Assembly (NCBI RefSeq): GCF_005925325.1
Contig: NZ_SRMP01000005.1
Span: 558,001 to 622,000 of the forward strand
Direction of reading: 5' to 3'
DNA from: Pedobacter helvus
GTDB taxonomy: Bacteria > Bacteroidota > Bacteroidia > Sphingobacteriales > Sphingobacteriaceae
Length of the DNA stretch: 64,000 bases
The stretch's first letter is position 1. Each line of letters opens with the position of its first letter. Shown one piece after another: positions 19,130 to 28,435 of the stretch. The notes beneath the pieces are model-generated. The model worked only from the letters and a program-made list of their open reading frames with translations, was not told the origin of the DNA and searched no databases. The position numbers were made by a program, and so were the translations under genes.

Positions 19130-21232
19130 ATGCAGACAGGAGAAGATACCCAAGGGCTACGGAAGATCATTGATCTGACTAGGCTCATTAGCCTATTTAT
19201 ACTGGCCATCCATTTTTATTTGCTCTGCTATCGGGCATTTGAGGAATTGGGCTGGACGGCGGAAATTACGGATCGATTGATCGCCAATATTGCAAAGTTG
19301 GGCTTGTTCAGTGGGCTGTTTGCCGCCAAGGCTGCGGCATTGCTCTGTCTATTGATCAGTCTGATTGGGACAAATGGGAGAAAGGATGAAAAGGCAGATC
19401 GCAAAAGTATTTTGATTGGCATTGCCGCAGGACTGCTGATCTACTGGCTGGCCTTTCTTTCGCTCTATCTTAGAATTGCGGATATGCAGGTTGCAGCTTT
19501 GTATATTGGGTTGACCATAATTGGTTACCTGTTGATCCTGAATGGGGGAGTTAGGCTGACCCGATTGATTAAAGGGAGCATAAACGATGATATCTTCAAT
19601 TCGGAGAATGAGACGTTTCCGCAAGAGGAGCGGCTGCTGGAAAATGAATACAGTATCAATCTACCCGCCAAGTACCAGCTCAGAAAAGAGGAAAGGGATA
19701 GCTGGATCAATGTCATCAATCCTTTTCGTGGTCTGCTGGTAGCAGGGACCCCCGGGGCTGGTAAATCGTATTTTGTGATCCGTCACATTATCGATCAGCA
19801 TATCCGTAAGGGGTTTTCCATGTTTTTGTATGATTTCAAGTTTGATGACCTGTCAAAGATTGCGTATAACAAATTGTTGCAGTACAGCGAGAACTACAAG
19901 GTGAAGCCCAAGTTCTATGTGATCAATTTTGATGATTTGGACCGTACCCATCGTTGCAATCCACTGGATCCCCTGAGCATGGGGGATCTGACTGATGCCA
20001 CAGAGGCAAGCAGGACGATCATGATGGGACTGAACAGGGACTGGATCAAAAAGCAGGGAGATTTCTTTGTGGAAAGTCCCATTAATTTCCTGACGGCCAT
20101 TATCTGGTACCTGCGCTGTTATGAAGATGGGAGGTATTGTACACTTCCGCATGTGATCGAACTGATGCAGGTGGATTACGACCGCCTATTTACGGTGCTC
20201 AGTGAGCAGCCCGAAATACAGGTGCTAATCAATCCCTTTATTTCTGCCTGGCAGAACAATGCCAGTGCACAGCTCGAAGGTCAGATTGCCAGTGCAAAGA
20301 TCGGTCTGGCCAGGCTTTCCTCAGCTTCGCTGTACTATGTGCTCTCGGGCAATGATTTTACCTTGGATGTGAACAGCCCTGATGAACCCAAGATCATCTG
20401 CGTGGGTAACAATCCACAGAAACTACAGACCTATGGAGCGGTGCTTTCGCTCTATATTTCAAGGATGATCAAATTGGTGAACAGAAAAGGACAGCAGAAA
20501 AGTAGTCTGGTTTTCGATGAGTTCCCTACGATCTACTTTAATAACATGGATAGCCTAATCGCTACGGCAAGGAGTAACAAGGTGGCTACAGCTTTAGCCG
20601 TTCAGGACTTCAGCCAGCTGAAGAAGGATTATGGTGCCGAGCAGGCGGAGGTAATTACGGGTATTGTTGGCAATGTGATCAGTGGGCAGGTGACTGGGGA
20701 TACGGCAAAAAAACTCTCGGAAACTTTTGGAAGGATCTCCCAGCAGAAGGAGAGTAGGAATATCAGTAGTGCAGATATCTCCATTTCCCGTTCGACACAA
20801 ATGGATTATGCCGTTCCAGCAAGTAAGATTGCCGCTTTGTCTTCGGGAGAATTTGTGGGCTTTGTAGCCGATAACCCAGAACAAAAGATTGCCCTGAAGA
20901 TGTTTCATAGCGAGATCCAGAATGACCATGTCGCGATAGCACGGGAGGAGAAAGCTTATGTGGATATTCCGGTGATTGCCAGGGTTTCTAAAGAAGAGAT
21001 AACCGAAAACTATGAAAGGATAAAGCGCCAGGTGGAAAAGTTGGTCGATGAGGAGTTCAAACGTGTTTCTGCAAGAAAGCCTGCAGCGGCTGATCATGAT
21101 GTTGGTAGTGAAGCTGGGAGTAGTACGCAGCAGTCGAAAGTTAAGACTGTTAAAGCTAGAAAAAGCAAGGTCATAAAAGTCAAGAATAAGGGAAAAGATA
21201 AGGACATTGTAGGACCGCCAGTTTCCTTTTAG
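19130..21232 (+). CDS. Conjugative coupling ATPase (TraG/VirD4-like, T4CP)
   Basis: This inner-membrane ATPase (700 aa) hands relaxase-bound DNA to a type IV secretion channel. Four hydrophobic segments occupy about residues 12-150, the first resembling the YWFCY domain of Bacteroidota coupling proteins. The motor domain follows with Walker A GTPGAGKS (206-213) and Walker B LVFDEF (D463, E464). The C-terminus is basic and rich in Lys and Ala. No type IV secretion channel gene is nearby, so the element would depend on a helper or is a remnant. It closes the mobC-relaxase-T4CP operon. Confidence 0.92.
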   Translation: MQTGEDTQGLRKIIDLTRLISLFILAIHFYLLCYRAFEELGWTAEITDRLIANIAKLGLFSGLFAAKAAALLCLLISLIGTNGRKDEKADRKSILIGIAAGLLIYWLAFLSLYLRIADMQVAALYIGLTIIGYLLILNGGVRLTRLIKGSINDDIFNSENETFPQEERLLENEYSINLPAKYQLRKEERDSWINVINPFRGLLVAGTPGAGKSYFVIRHIIDQHIRKGFSMFLYDFKFDDLSKIAYNKLLQYSENYKVKPKFYVINFDDLDRTHRCNPLDPLSMGDLTDATEASRTIMMGLNRDWIKKQGDFFVESPINFLTAIIWYLRCYEDGRYCTLPHVIELMQVDYDRLFTVLSEQPEIQVLINPFISAWQNNASAQLEGQIASAKIGLARLSSASLYYVLSGNDFTLDVNSPDEPKIICVGNNPQKLQTYGAVLSLYISRMIKLVNRKGQQKSSLVFDEFPTIYFNNMDSLIATARSNKVATALAVQDFSQLKKDYGAEQAEVITGIVGNVISGQVTGDTAKKLSETFGRISQQKESRNISSADISISRSTQMDYAVPASKIAALSSGEFVGFVADNPEQKIALKMFHSEIQNDHVAIAREEKAYVDIPVIARVSKEEITENYERIKRQVEKLVDEEFKRVSARKPAAADHDVGSEAGSSTQQSKVKTVKARKSKVIKVKNKGKDKDIVGPPVSF

Positions 21233-21267
21233 TCCGGACCTTTTAAGGAATGGGCATGTGAAGGCTT

Positions 21268-21411
21268 GTGGATTTTTTTAAGGATATGTTGGTCGATAAT
21301 GATTTGGAAATTCAGGGGCTGTGCTTTCTGGCAGAAATCGCCCTGCCTTTTGCTTTATCCGCTATTCCCCATGGTCATCGGCGGGATGCCGCTTCAGTCA
21401 GGTTTAGTTAA
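21268..21411 (+). CDS. Possible small protein after the coupling ATPase
   Basis: A 47-codon frame with a GTG start (preceded by AAGG) runs VDFFKDMLVDNDLEIQ and on through a short hydrophobic stretch. It lies 36 bases after the T4CP stop on the same strand. No family is recognised. A frame of this length can occur by chance, so it is a weak call kept because of its position. Confidence 0.2.
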   Translation: MDFFKDMLVDNDLEIQGLCFLAEIALPFALSAIPHGHRRDAASVRFS

Positions 21412-21505
21412 CTAGGGTATCGATCCTTAATTTCTTTCCATTGTCCTAATATGTAGCAGATGGGTAGAACAGGGCGTACGCATCTGGCATTTGTAAGCGA
21501 TGATG

Positions 21506-21742
21506 TCAGAACTCCAAGCTAATGTGATGAAGGTAATCCTCTATTAGTCTATTGGTCTGGGATGGATTGAAGCCTAGGAGCTCATTATCAGCGCTTCGAT
21601 AGGTAACTTCTACAAAGAAGTTCTCGACCGAGTAGAGTGCATATTTGATACTGTCCCTTTCCCTGTGGGCGAGAAATATTCCATTCCATGTTTTGCTGGC
21701 TTTTTCTTCCCTGCTCAGTTTAGCGAATTCGTAAATAGTCAT
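21506..21742 (-). CDS. Small hypothetical protein
   Basis: A 78-residue product from ATG 21742 begins MTIYEFAKLSREEKAS. It is mixed alpha/beta and charged (ENFFVEVTYRSADNELLGF, then a helical end), with no signal peptide or membrane segment, so it is probably cytoplasmic. An earlier in-frame start would add nine residues of low quality. The initiator followed by a well-formed helix favours the shorter form. It is divergent from nothing near it and lies between the mobilisation operon and the next small gene. I do not recognise a family; association with mobile elements is inferred only from position. Confidence 0.6.
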   Translation of the reverse strand: MTIYEFAKLSREEKASKTWNGIFLAHRERDSIKYALYSVENFFVEVTYRSADNELLGFNPSQTNRLIEDYLHHISLEF

Positions 21743-21913
21743 TGATAAATAATTCCACAGCTTTAGCAACTTCGCAGAACCTCTGTTCCGGAATTGGTCT
21801 GGTTAACTTTTAAAGATAGCAAAGAATGTGCTTCTCATAAAGAGAATATTTTTGGATTGCTGTAACTCAGCTTTTTATTTTTTGGTATGATCAGTGGTGA
21901 TCTTGAGATCGAT

Positions 21914-22147
21914 TTACCTCAGCCTGTAACGTAAGGCTACATTACGTGCGATTTCCTTTAGCAGTCCTGGCTCATCATTAATGGTACGTTCCAAAATATC
22001 CCATTCGCCCAGATTATTGCGGAATATGGTCAGCTCTTCACCATCAAACTCAATCTTGATCTCGAACGTATGATTTTCAATCTTTTTGGTCAATATCGTG
22101 TAACTATAATCCCTGCCATTAACCGTGATGCGAAGTGGTAGACTCAT
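21914..22147 (-). CDS. Small hypothetical protein
   Basis: This 77-residue, beta-rich protein starts MSLPLRITVNGRDYSYTI and ends with a basic helix (LLKEIARNVALRYRLR). It has no signal peptide or cysteine. The pattern of alternating strands (FEIKIEFDGEELTIF, then GEWDI) looks like a compact single-domain cytoplasmic protein. It lies on the same strand as the preceding small gene but more than 170 bases upstream of it, so co-transcription is uncertain. The family is not recognised and no function is assigned. Confidence 0.65.
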   Translation of the reverse strand: MSLPLRITVNGRDYSYTILTKKIENHTFEIKIEFDGEELTIFRNNLGEWDILERTINDEPGLLKEIARNVALRYRLR

Positions 22148-22212
22148 TGCTGCAAATATAATGGTTGTTAGTGGTTATTTAAATTGTGATGACCTTTCTG
22201 TATAATAAACGG

Positions 22213-22246
22213 AAAAATGCAGGTGACATCCGTCTGGCCTGCATTT
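22213..22246 (-). terminator. Intrinsic terminator of the left sigma-controlled operon
   Basis: A perfect 9-bp stem (22215-22223 and 22238-22246) has a 14-base loop. Read on the minus strand it is followed by a run of five T. It begins about 30 bases past the stop of the last gene of the minus-strand operon (22277). Confidence 0.75.
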
Positions 22247-22276
22247 ACTCATTAACTTTACCTAAAAATTAAATTC

Positions 22277-23419
22277 TTATTTTCCTTCGAAAAGCTGCTT
22301 CAGCTTGGCATCTAGTTCTGCGCCTCTTAGATATTTGGCAATGATCTTACCACTTGGATCTATCAAATAGTTCATCGGAATGGCCGTTACATCATACTTT
22401 ACCGCGGCTTCGTTCTCCCAGCCCTTCATATCCCCAGCCTGTTTCCAGGTCAGTTTGTCGTCAGCGATCGCCTTGATCCACTTTGCTTTATCGGCAGCTT
22501 TGTCAAGGGACACGCCCAGGATCTCAAAACCTTTAGCCCTATATTGTTCATATGCCTTTACCAAGTTTGGATTTTCTCTTCTACATGGTGCGCACCAGGA
22601 AGCCCAAAAGTCGATCAGCACATATTTCCCACGATAGTCCGACAGCTTTACCATTTTGCCCTCTACATCTGGCTGGCTGAAGTCTGCAGCTTCCACACCT
22701 TCCTGTGTTTTTTTGAATGCGGCAATACGTGCAGCTGCCAGCTTACCTAGATAGGTTTCCCTCAAATCTGGTTTGATGCTAAGGAACACCTTCTCCATTT
22801 CTATCGCGTCAAAGCCTGGGGCAAGGGTAGAATTCAGTGCCATTACGGCCATATACTTATCAGGATTCTGCTTTACGTAGTTGATCTTGGCATCAAAAAT
22901 TTCTTTTTCTACCAGTTTAGCTCTCTTCTCCAGCTCTTGCACGAAGCTGTTGTCCTGCTTTTTTGCCTCTGGAGCATCACTATATTCTTTCTCTAGAACC
23001 TTATATTTAGCATAGATTGGACGTAGGAAATTGTCGACTTTTCTACTTTCATCGGTTAGTGTCGAGCCTATTATGGTCGCCTTACTGATCGAATCTTTTC
23101 CGGTTACGGTGATATTCTCGTTGCCCAGTAATATCGCTAGTCCGTCGACCTTGATACGCTTTCCGGGAACTTCCGGCGTAGCATCGTGCTTTAAGCGCAA
23201 AGTAGCCTCCATCGGAGAAGGTACAGATCCCCTAAAGGTAAAGGCACCATTGACCAAGACGGCCGAGTCTAATACCTGCTTACCTTCCATGTTGATCAAC
23301 AGAAATGCTTTGGCCGGCTTGCCCAACTTCCCGATCTGTCCCTTGATCACATATCCCGTTTGTGCGGAAGCTACCATTGTGCTTACGGCTGCGACTGCCG
23401 TTAATAACATCTTTCTCAT
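22277..23419 (-). CDS. TlpA-like thiol-disulfide oxidoreductase with DUF4369 N-terminus
   Basis: This exported 380-residue protein has a signal peptide ending near ASAQ (residue 20). Residues about 22-125 form a beta-rich DUF4369-like domain (VIKGQIG, FTFRGSV). A helical linker leads to a C-terminal AhpC/TSA-Redoxin-type thioredoxin fold with the active-site pair C276 and C279 in WASWCAPC and the cis-proline loop TAIPMNY. Such proteins are periplasmic and either reduce or reshuffle disulfides; direction cannot be read from sequence. It is the last gene of the operon and begins 1 base after the S41 protease stop, so the two are translationally linked. A second TlpA-like gene lies two genes upstream in the operon. 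Confidence 0.88.
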   Translation of the reverse strand: MRKMLLTAVAAVSTMVASAQTGYVIKGQIGKLGKPAKAFLLINMEGKQVLDSAVLVNGAFTFRGSVPSPMEATLRLKHDATPEVPGKRIKVDGLAILLGNENITVTGKDSISKATIIGSTLTDESRKVDNFLRPIYAKYKVLEKEYSDAPEAKKQDNSFVQELEKRAKLVEKEIFDAKINYVKQNPDKYMAVMALNSTLAPGFDAIEMEKVFLSIKPDLRETYLGKLAAARIAAFKKTQEGVEAADFSQPDVEGKMVKLSDYRGKYVLIDFWASWCAPCRRENPNLVKAYEQYRAKGFEILGVSLDKAADKAKWIKAIADDKLTWKQAGDMKGWENEAAVKYDVTAIPMNYLIDPSGKIIAKYLRGAELDAKLKQLFEGK

Positions 23420-23420
23420 T

Positions 23421-25052
23421 CTATTTCCTTGTTTTAGTGTTTTTTTTGTTGGTTGATTTTGTATTGCCTACACCAAGTAGACGGTTATATTCCGATGGTG
23501 AGTTTAGCACCTCTAGTGCAGTTGTAAAAGCCTTGCTCGATTCATTCCTTACACGGATTGCAAAACCTTTGCCCGTGAAGAGCATATCTGCAATTTCCGC
23601 CTTCATCTCAATAGCAAGGCTTTTTCTTGCCACTTGATCAGTTTTCGACGGGATGTTGATACGTCTTACAGTGGCTTGCTCAAAGATCTTGTCAAGGGTC
23701 TGGTCGTCAACCCTAAAGTTTTGATTGAAAGTTTCAAAGCTTGGATAATTTTGGTTAAGCTTTTCACGTTCCTGTTGAACCATGTTGAAGGCCAATTTGC
23801 TGACGATACCGCTGTTCATGGTCCTGTTCATCCAGGTGCTGTACACAGCGGTATCTATGGGCACAAATTTATCTGGCATGATGCCCCCTCCGCCGTAAAC
23901 TGTACGTTTATTAACCAAAGTGGTATGCTTTAGAGAATCTGGAAACTGGATGTGTCCTTCTTCCTTCAGCTCTCCGGAAGCCATTCTGCGGTTGAAGTCT
24001 TCGAAATAATCTGTTTTGCCTTTGGCGTAAGGTTTTTGGATAGACCTGTCGGACGGGGTGAAGTACCTCGCTGCGGTCAACCGGATAGCCGAGCCATCTG
24101 CCAACTGCAGGCCCTTTTGCATCAGGCCTTTGCCGAAACTACGACGGCCTATCACAACTGCCCTGTCCCAGTCCTGTAATGCCCCGGATAAAATTTCACT
24201 CGAAGAGGCGGTTGATTCGTCGATGAGTAGCACCAATTCGCCTTTGTAAAATCGGCCAAATCCACCAGCCATCATGTAATCTCTTACTCCGCTATTGGTC
24301 ACAGAATAGAAAACGGTCTTATCTTTCTCTAGAAATTCATCTGCTACCCCAACGGCCGCTTCGACCAGGCCGCCGCCGTTGGCTTGTAGGTCGAGGATGA
24401 GCTTGGTCATGCCCTGTCCCTGTAATTTTTCAATGGCCGCATCCATTTCCCTCCGTGTCGACATAGAAAATACGGACAGTGCAATATAGCCGATGTTTTT
24501 CGTCACCATATAGCTCGCCGTAATGGAAAGCTCGGCAATCTGTTCCCTATTCACCGTGAATTCTAAAGGTTCCGATTGAAATTTGCGGACAATTTCCAAT
24601 TTCACCGCCTTTCCCTTTTCACCCCTCAACATGTTCATCACCTCTTGATTTTTAAGATTTTTCCCAAGAATAGACTTTCCATCTACCGTAGTGATCTGGT
24701 CACCAACTTTTAGGCCGACCCTAAATGCAGGACCATCGGCGTTGATACTGGTAACGAAGGTGCTGTCTCCAATCATGGCAAACGATATGCCTATTCCCGC
24801 AAAACTGCCCATCATGGAATTGTTGATGGCCTCGGCTTCCTCTCTGCTAACGTAGCTTGAGTGTGGGTCGAGGTTGCTCAGCATAGCCTTGATCGCTGCA
24901 TCCACTACACGTTCGTCGTTTACCGGGTCTACGTAATTATCTTGGATAAGCTTTAGGGCATCTTGTAACTTCACTTTTGGGTTCATTTGTGCCTGTGCAC
25001 TGTAGGCGCCAAAAAATAGGCTGAACGCCAGTAGCATTTTTAATCTTCTCAT
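23421..25052 (-). CDS. S41 family carboxy-terminal processing protease (CtpA-like)
   Basis: This exported protease (543 aa) has a signal peptide to about residue 22, a helical segment (about 25-75) and a PDZ domain (about 85-155, VGDQITTVDG). The S41 catalytic domain follows. The Ser-Lys dyad is S283 (in TASSSE) and K308 (in SFGKG), exactly 25 residues apart as in E. coli Tsp. A longer C-terminal extension follows. CtpA-type enzymes cleave protein C-termini in the periplasm. The gene is sandwiched between two TlpA-like genes with gaps of 3 and 1 bases, which suggests it acts on the same substrate or on peptides brought in by the SusCD pair of this operon. Confidence 0.92.
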   Translation of the reverse strand: MRRLKMLLAFSLFFGAYSAQAQMNPKVKLQDALKLIQDNYVDPVNDERVVDAAIKAMLSNLDPHSSYVSREEAEAINNSMMGSFAGIGISFAMIGDSTFVTSINADGPAFRVGLKVGDQITTVDGKSILGKNLKNQEVMNMLRGEKGKAVKLEIVRKFQSEPLEFTVNREQIAELSITASYMVTKNIGYIALSVFSMSTRREMDAAIEKLQGQGMTKLILDLQANGGGLVEAAVGVADEFLEKDKTVFYSVTNSGVRDYMMAGGFGRFYKGELVLLIDESTASSSEILSGALQDWDRAVVIGRRSFGKGLMQKGLQLADGSAIRLTAARYFTPSDRSIQKPYAKGKTDYFEDFNRRMASGELKEEGHIQFPDSLKHTTLVNKRTVYGGGGIMPDKFVPIDTAVYSTWMNRTMNSGIVSKLAFNMVQQEREKLNQNYPSFETFNQNFRVDDQTLDKIFEQATVRRINIPSKTDQVARKSLAIEMKAEIADMLFTGKGFAIRVRNESSKAFTTALEVLNSPSEYNRLLGVGNTKSTNKKNTKTRK

Positions 25053-25055
25053 TTC

Positions 25056-27044
25056 TTATTTCTCCGCTCTTAATATTTCTACGGCCATCGATAACTCGTC
25101 ACGCAATTGGCTCGGACTGCCCGAATAGCCTTCTGAGCTGTAGCGTACCATACCGTTTTTCACAATGATTTTTCTTGGTATACCCGATGACTTAAAAAGG
25201 GGAACCAGGCTCTTGAAAACTTGGTCCTGTTCTCCCTTAGGTCCCACAGCATCGTGCAGGAGGTTGAAGCGGTAGCCTTCACCTCTTACGTAATTTACTG
25301 ATTTGGTTTTGTAGTCGCCCGACTGCATAGTTCCGATCATGTAGATGGCTACTTGCGGATCTTTGGCATATTGATCGACCAATAGCTGCATACCTGGGAA
25401 GGCCATGATGCACGGACGGCACCAGGTCGCCCAGAAATCGATTACTACAACCTTATCGCCAAACTGCTGTGAGTCTACAAAGTTGCCATCGGCATCCTCC
25501 AGAACAAAAGGCGGTAGGGGGTGGTTGACCATACCAGCCATGACATGGGCACGCATCTCGGCCTTTTTGTCATTTGGGATCATTGAAGCAACATATTGCT
25601 CATAACCCATGTCCTTGTCGCCGTGTGCTTTTTTATAGATTTCTTTTAATTTAATAAACATCGCCGGGGTAACGGCATTTGCGGAAACGCTTTTTTCCAG
25701 CACTGTTTTGATTTCGGTCTCTCTCCCGAGTTTTTCAAGTATCCTGAAGTGTAGGTCGTTTAGATCGGCTGTGCTATATTTTCCTTTGTCTGACAGGTAT
25801 TGGAAAGATTGTTCCGCACCGGTATAATCAGCCAATGCATTTGCCAAAAATATGTGGGTAAAGAGTCTTTCGTCCAACTGCTTCTCCGCATTGGCAAGCG
25901 CTTTTTCCTTGTTATTGCCAAAGTCGATCATGTAGGACAGATCCGACTTCCTCTCTAGCAGGTAGGGGATGATCATCTTACTCAGACTATAAAAAAGGTT
26001 GAAATCTCCCTTCCCCATGATCTGGGCCCTGGTCAGGTTCCAGCGATAGATTTCATTAGCCGTTTTGAAGTCTATGTCCTTAAATAGTGCAGTGAATTTC
26101 TCTATCTGGCCGGTTTCGAAATAATGTGCTCCAAGTCCCCTAAAAATGGTGTAATAGATGTACTCACCATTGTCAGGCTGTTTTTTCCACTCCAGATAAG
26201 GAAACTTTGACAGGAATGACTCTGCACCCACTTGGAAATCATTGCCACTTTTTCCATCCGTAGCTCTCTTGTAGGCTAAAAATCTGGCTGTGCTACTTTT
26301 AGGGTAGGACTTGTAGATCATATCCTCAACACCTTGGGCTGCGGCGGTGTCCTTCATCCTTATATAATAACGTTGGATTCCTGCTAACAGTTCCTCGTCG
26401 GCTCTACCTTTTTTAAGCTCTTTTTGAAGCATCTGGTCTGCAAATGCGCTGAATTCCGTTGCAGGCATTATCAAGCGTTTCAGGTCCAGATAGGTAAATA
26501 GGAAAGGTCTCATCGATTTTCGTGAAAGTTTTTCTTCCTTCAATAAAAGGGAGTCGATCACCTTTGTGTTTTTCTCCGTATTTACATAGCTGTTGAACAT
26601 CCAGTTACCTGTCAGCCCACTTCTAAGTGCGGTCTCGGCAATAAAGCTTCCAGATACATCCTTTTTGTTTGTCCCCAGTACTCTAGAGAAATAACCTTTT
26701 CCATTGTTATTATCCACCGCCTCTGGTTTTTCAGGGTCTCCCTGATAGAACTTTAGGGCAACGAATGCCGTGTTTTCAGGAAGCTGATACTCGCCAGTCC
26801 ATACCTTTCCATTGCTCTTGAGTTCAATATCGGCCTTTCGCCAACGGTTGCCCGTATAAAGGGCTAGACTAGCTTTAGGTTCATCGCTAAATTCTAGGTC
26901 ACCACCCTTGGGCTCGTAGGTAAAGCTGATTTTCTTCTGCTGCAACGGGGGATTCGGGCTCCAACTTACCGTCTGCGCCACTACCTGCTGCCCAAAAAAT
27001 GGGCAAAGCAGTAGCACGCATTTTGTAAAAAAATGTGTTTTCAT
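25056..27044 (-). CDS. Large TlpA-like protein with helical repeat region and C-terminal thioredoxin domain
   Basis: This exported protein (662 aa) has a signal peptide ending near VVAQ (residue 24). An N-terminal Ig-like beta domain (about 25-125) is followed by a long helical, TPR-like region (about 150-480) and a C-terminal thioredoxin fold with C542/C545 in WATWCRPC. The N-terminal beta domain plus helical region is far longer than in a standard TlpA (about 150-200 aa) and may bind a peptide or protein client. It lies between SusD and the S41 protease with gaps of 10 and 3 bases, so it belongs to the same transcript. Substrate and redox direction are unknown. Confidence 0.86.
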   Translation of the reverse strand: MKTHFFTKCVLLLCPFFGQQVVAQTVSWSPNPPLQQKKISFTYEPKGGDLEFSDEPKASLALYTGNRWRKADIELKSNGKVWTGEYQLPENTAFVALKFYQGDPEKPEAVDNNNGKGYFSRVLGTNKKDVSGSFIAETALRSGLTGNWMFNSYVNTEKNTKVIDSLLLKEEKLSRKSMRPFLFTYLDLKRLIMPATEFSAFADQMLQKELKKGRADEELLAGIQRYYIRMKDTAAAQGVEDMIYKSYPKSSTARFLAYKRATDGKSGNDFQVGAESFLSKFPYLEWKKQPDNGEYIYYTIFRGLGAHYFETGQIEKFTALFKDIDFKTANEIYRWNLTRAQIMGKGDFNLFYSLSKMIIPYLLERKSDLSYMIDFGNNKEKALANAEKQLDERLFTHIFLANALADYTGAEQSFQYLSDKGKYSTADLNDLHFRILEKLGRETEIKTVLEKSVSANAVTPAMFIKLKEIYKKAHGDKDMGYEQYVASMIPNDKKAEMRAHVMAGMVNHPLPPFVLEDADGNFVDSQQFGDKVVVIDFWATWCRPCIMAFPGMQLLVDQYAKDPQVAIYMIGTMQSGDYKTKSVNYVRGEGYRFNLLHDAVGPKGEQDQVFKSLVPLFKSSGIPRKIIVKNGMVRYSSEGYSGSPSQLRDELSMAVEILRAEK

Positions 27045-27054
27045 CGTGTGTGTA

Positions 27055-28431
27055 TTATCTTGGGTTCTGTTCCAGTTCGGGGTTTAAAAGGATATATTTG
27101 TCTCCAATTGGATACAGGTAACGGTTCGAATTGGGTGCTAGAGTGTAGGTGGTAGCCTTAAATACTCTGGTCTTCGTCTGTGCAAAAGCAGCATCTAGGT
27201 TCAATCGTTTCTGATCAAACCAGCGATTTCCCGTACCTAGAAGTTCCTTTCTTTTTTCATTGATGACAATGGTCAACGCGTCGCTGGCATTTGCGGCAGA
27301 CAGAGGTACGTAGTTTACCGTTGCGAAACGTTTGATCCTGAGATTGTTCACTGTGGTCATAGCTTCGGTCGTCTTTCCTTCCCTTGCCAAACACTCGGCC
27401 TTGATCAGCATCATCTCTGGTACCGAAGGTCCACTAAGGATCACAAAATCACCATTGATCTGGTAGCGGAAATACGCCCTACCTGTGAATGCAGTACTGA
27501 ACTGTCCCCCAAAACTACTTCTTGGTGCAGTAAACAGCTTGTACCTAAGGTCGTTCGGTCCCATTGAAGTAAGCAGGTCGTCACTGATCGAAACTGCGGT
27601 ATATAGTACATTTGATGTTTTAGAAAGCATAAGCTCCGGATTGTTCAACCTAACAGGTATGGTTGCTCCGTTGGAGGCTTCGTAGCTCTTTAGGTCGAGC
27701 AGTGTAGGCTGTAACCTCAATGCACTGTCCGCGTAAAGGCCGGCGTTTGCAAAATCCCTCATGTTAAGGTAGGTTTTCGCCATGATGGCATAGGCTGAAA
27801 CTTTTGCTGGCCTGACGTTATAGTCCGGAAGATCGGGCAACCTGCTGATGGATACCCTAAGGTCATTCAGCACCTGTTTGTAGATATCCCCAACGGTAGC
27901 CCTGTTCAGTTTTACAAACAAATTTGGGCTAAGTAATAGGGGCACGCCAAGATCTGTTGCTGCCGTAGCGCTGTTATACTGTTTGCCGTACATGTTTACC
28001 AAAATCAAATAGGCATAGGCCCTATGCACCAAGGCTTCCGCATAGATACGCTGCTTTTCCGTATCGGTTCCTTTCTGTGAGTTCAATACCCCTGCAATGA
28101 CCTCATTGCACGAATAGATCGATTTATACTGTCGATCCCAATCATTATCGCTCTGTGTTTCACTGGTATACTTTGCCGACCATGAATAAACGTTGCTCAG
28201 GATATCTCCAAGGGAATTCTGTCTGGTCGGATCACTGATATCGGTATCATCACCAGAGAGTATGGGGTAGGAGAACGTGCCTTCCAATACAGTGTTATTG
28301 TTCAATATATTTCTATAATCCGAGGTATATTTTAATGTTCTTACGGAGGTCTGTTCGATCTCAACGTATTTTTTACAGCTAGTCAGTGCAAGTGCAAGGA
28401 CAGGTAATATGATGAAGTTTCTTGCTCTCAT
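27055..28431 (-). CDS. SusD/RagB-family lipoprotein of the left operon
   Basis: This outer-membrane lipoprotein (458 aa from ATG 28431) has lipobox cysteine C19 (ALTSC). The start is set 4 bases after the susC stop; an upstream in-frame start would run into the susC gene. Features include KYVEIEQTSVRTLKYTSDY, several TPR-like helices (YAEALVHRAYAYLILVN), LIKAECLAREGKT, the GNRWFDQKRL motif and the ending NPELEQNPR. It pairs with the SusC encoded just upstream as surface receptor. Its C-terminus nearly matches that of the SusD at 40634-41986 (both end around PNSNRY, PIGDKYI, QNPR), so the two loci are paralogous. Confidence 0.94.
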   Translation of the reverse strand: MRARNFIILPVLALALTSCKKYVEIEQTSVRTLKYTSDYRNILNNNTVLEGTFSYPILSGDDTDISDPTRQNSLGDILSNVYSWSAKYTSETQSDNDWDRQYKSIYSCNEVIAGVLNSQKGTDTEKQRIYAEALVHRAYAYLILVNMYGKQYNSATAATDLGVPLLLSPNLFVKLNRATVGDIYKQVLNDLRVSISRLPDLPDYNVRPAKVSAYAIMAKTYLNMRDFANAGLYADSALRLQPTLLDLKSYEASNGATIPVRLNNPELMLSKTSNVLYTAVSISDDLLTSMGPNDLRYKLFTAPRSSFGGQFSTAFTGRAYFRYQINGDFVILSGPSVPEMMLIKAECLAREGKTTEAMTTVNNLRIKRFATVNYVPLSAANASDALTIVINEKRKELLGTGNRWFDQKRLNLDAAFAQTKTRVFKATTYTLAPNSNRYLYPIGDKYILLNPELEQNPR

Positions 28432-28435
28432 GGTT

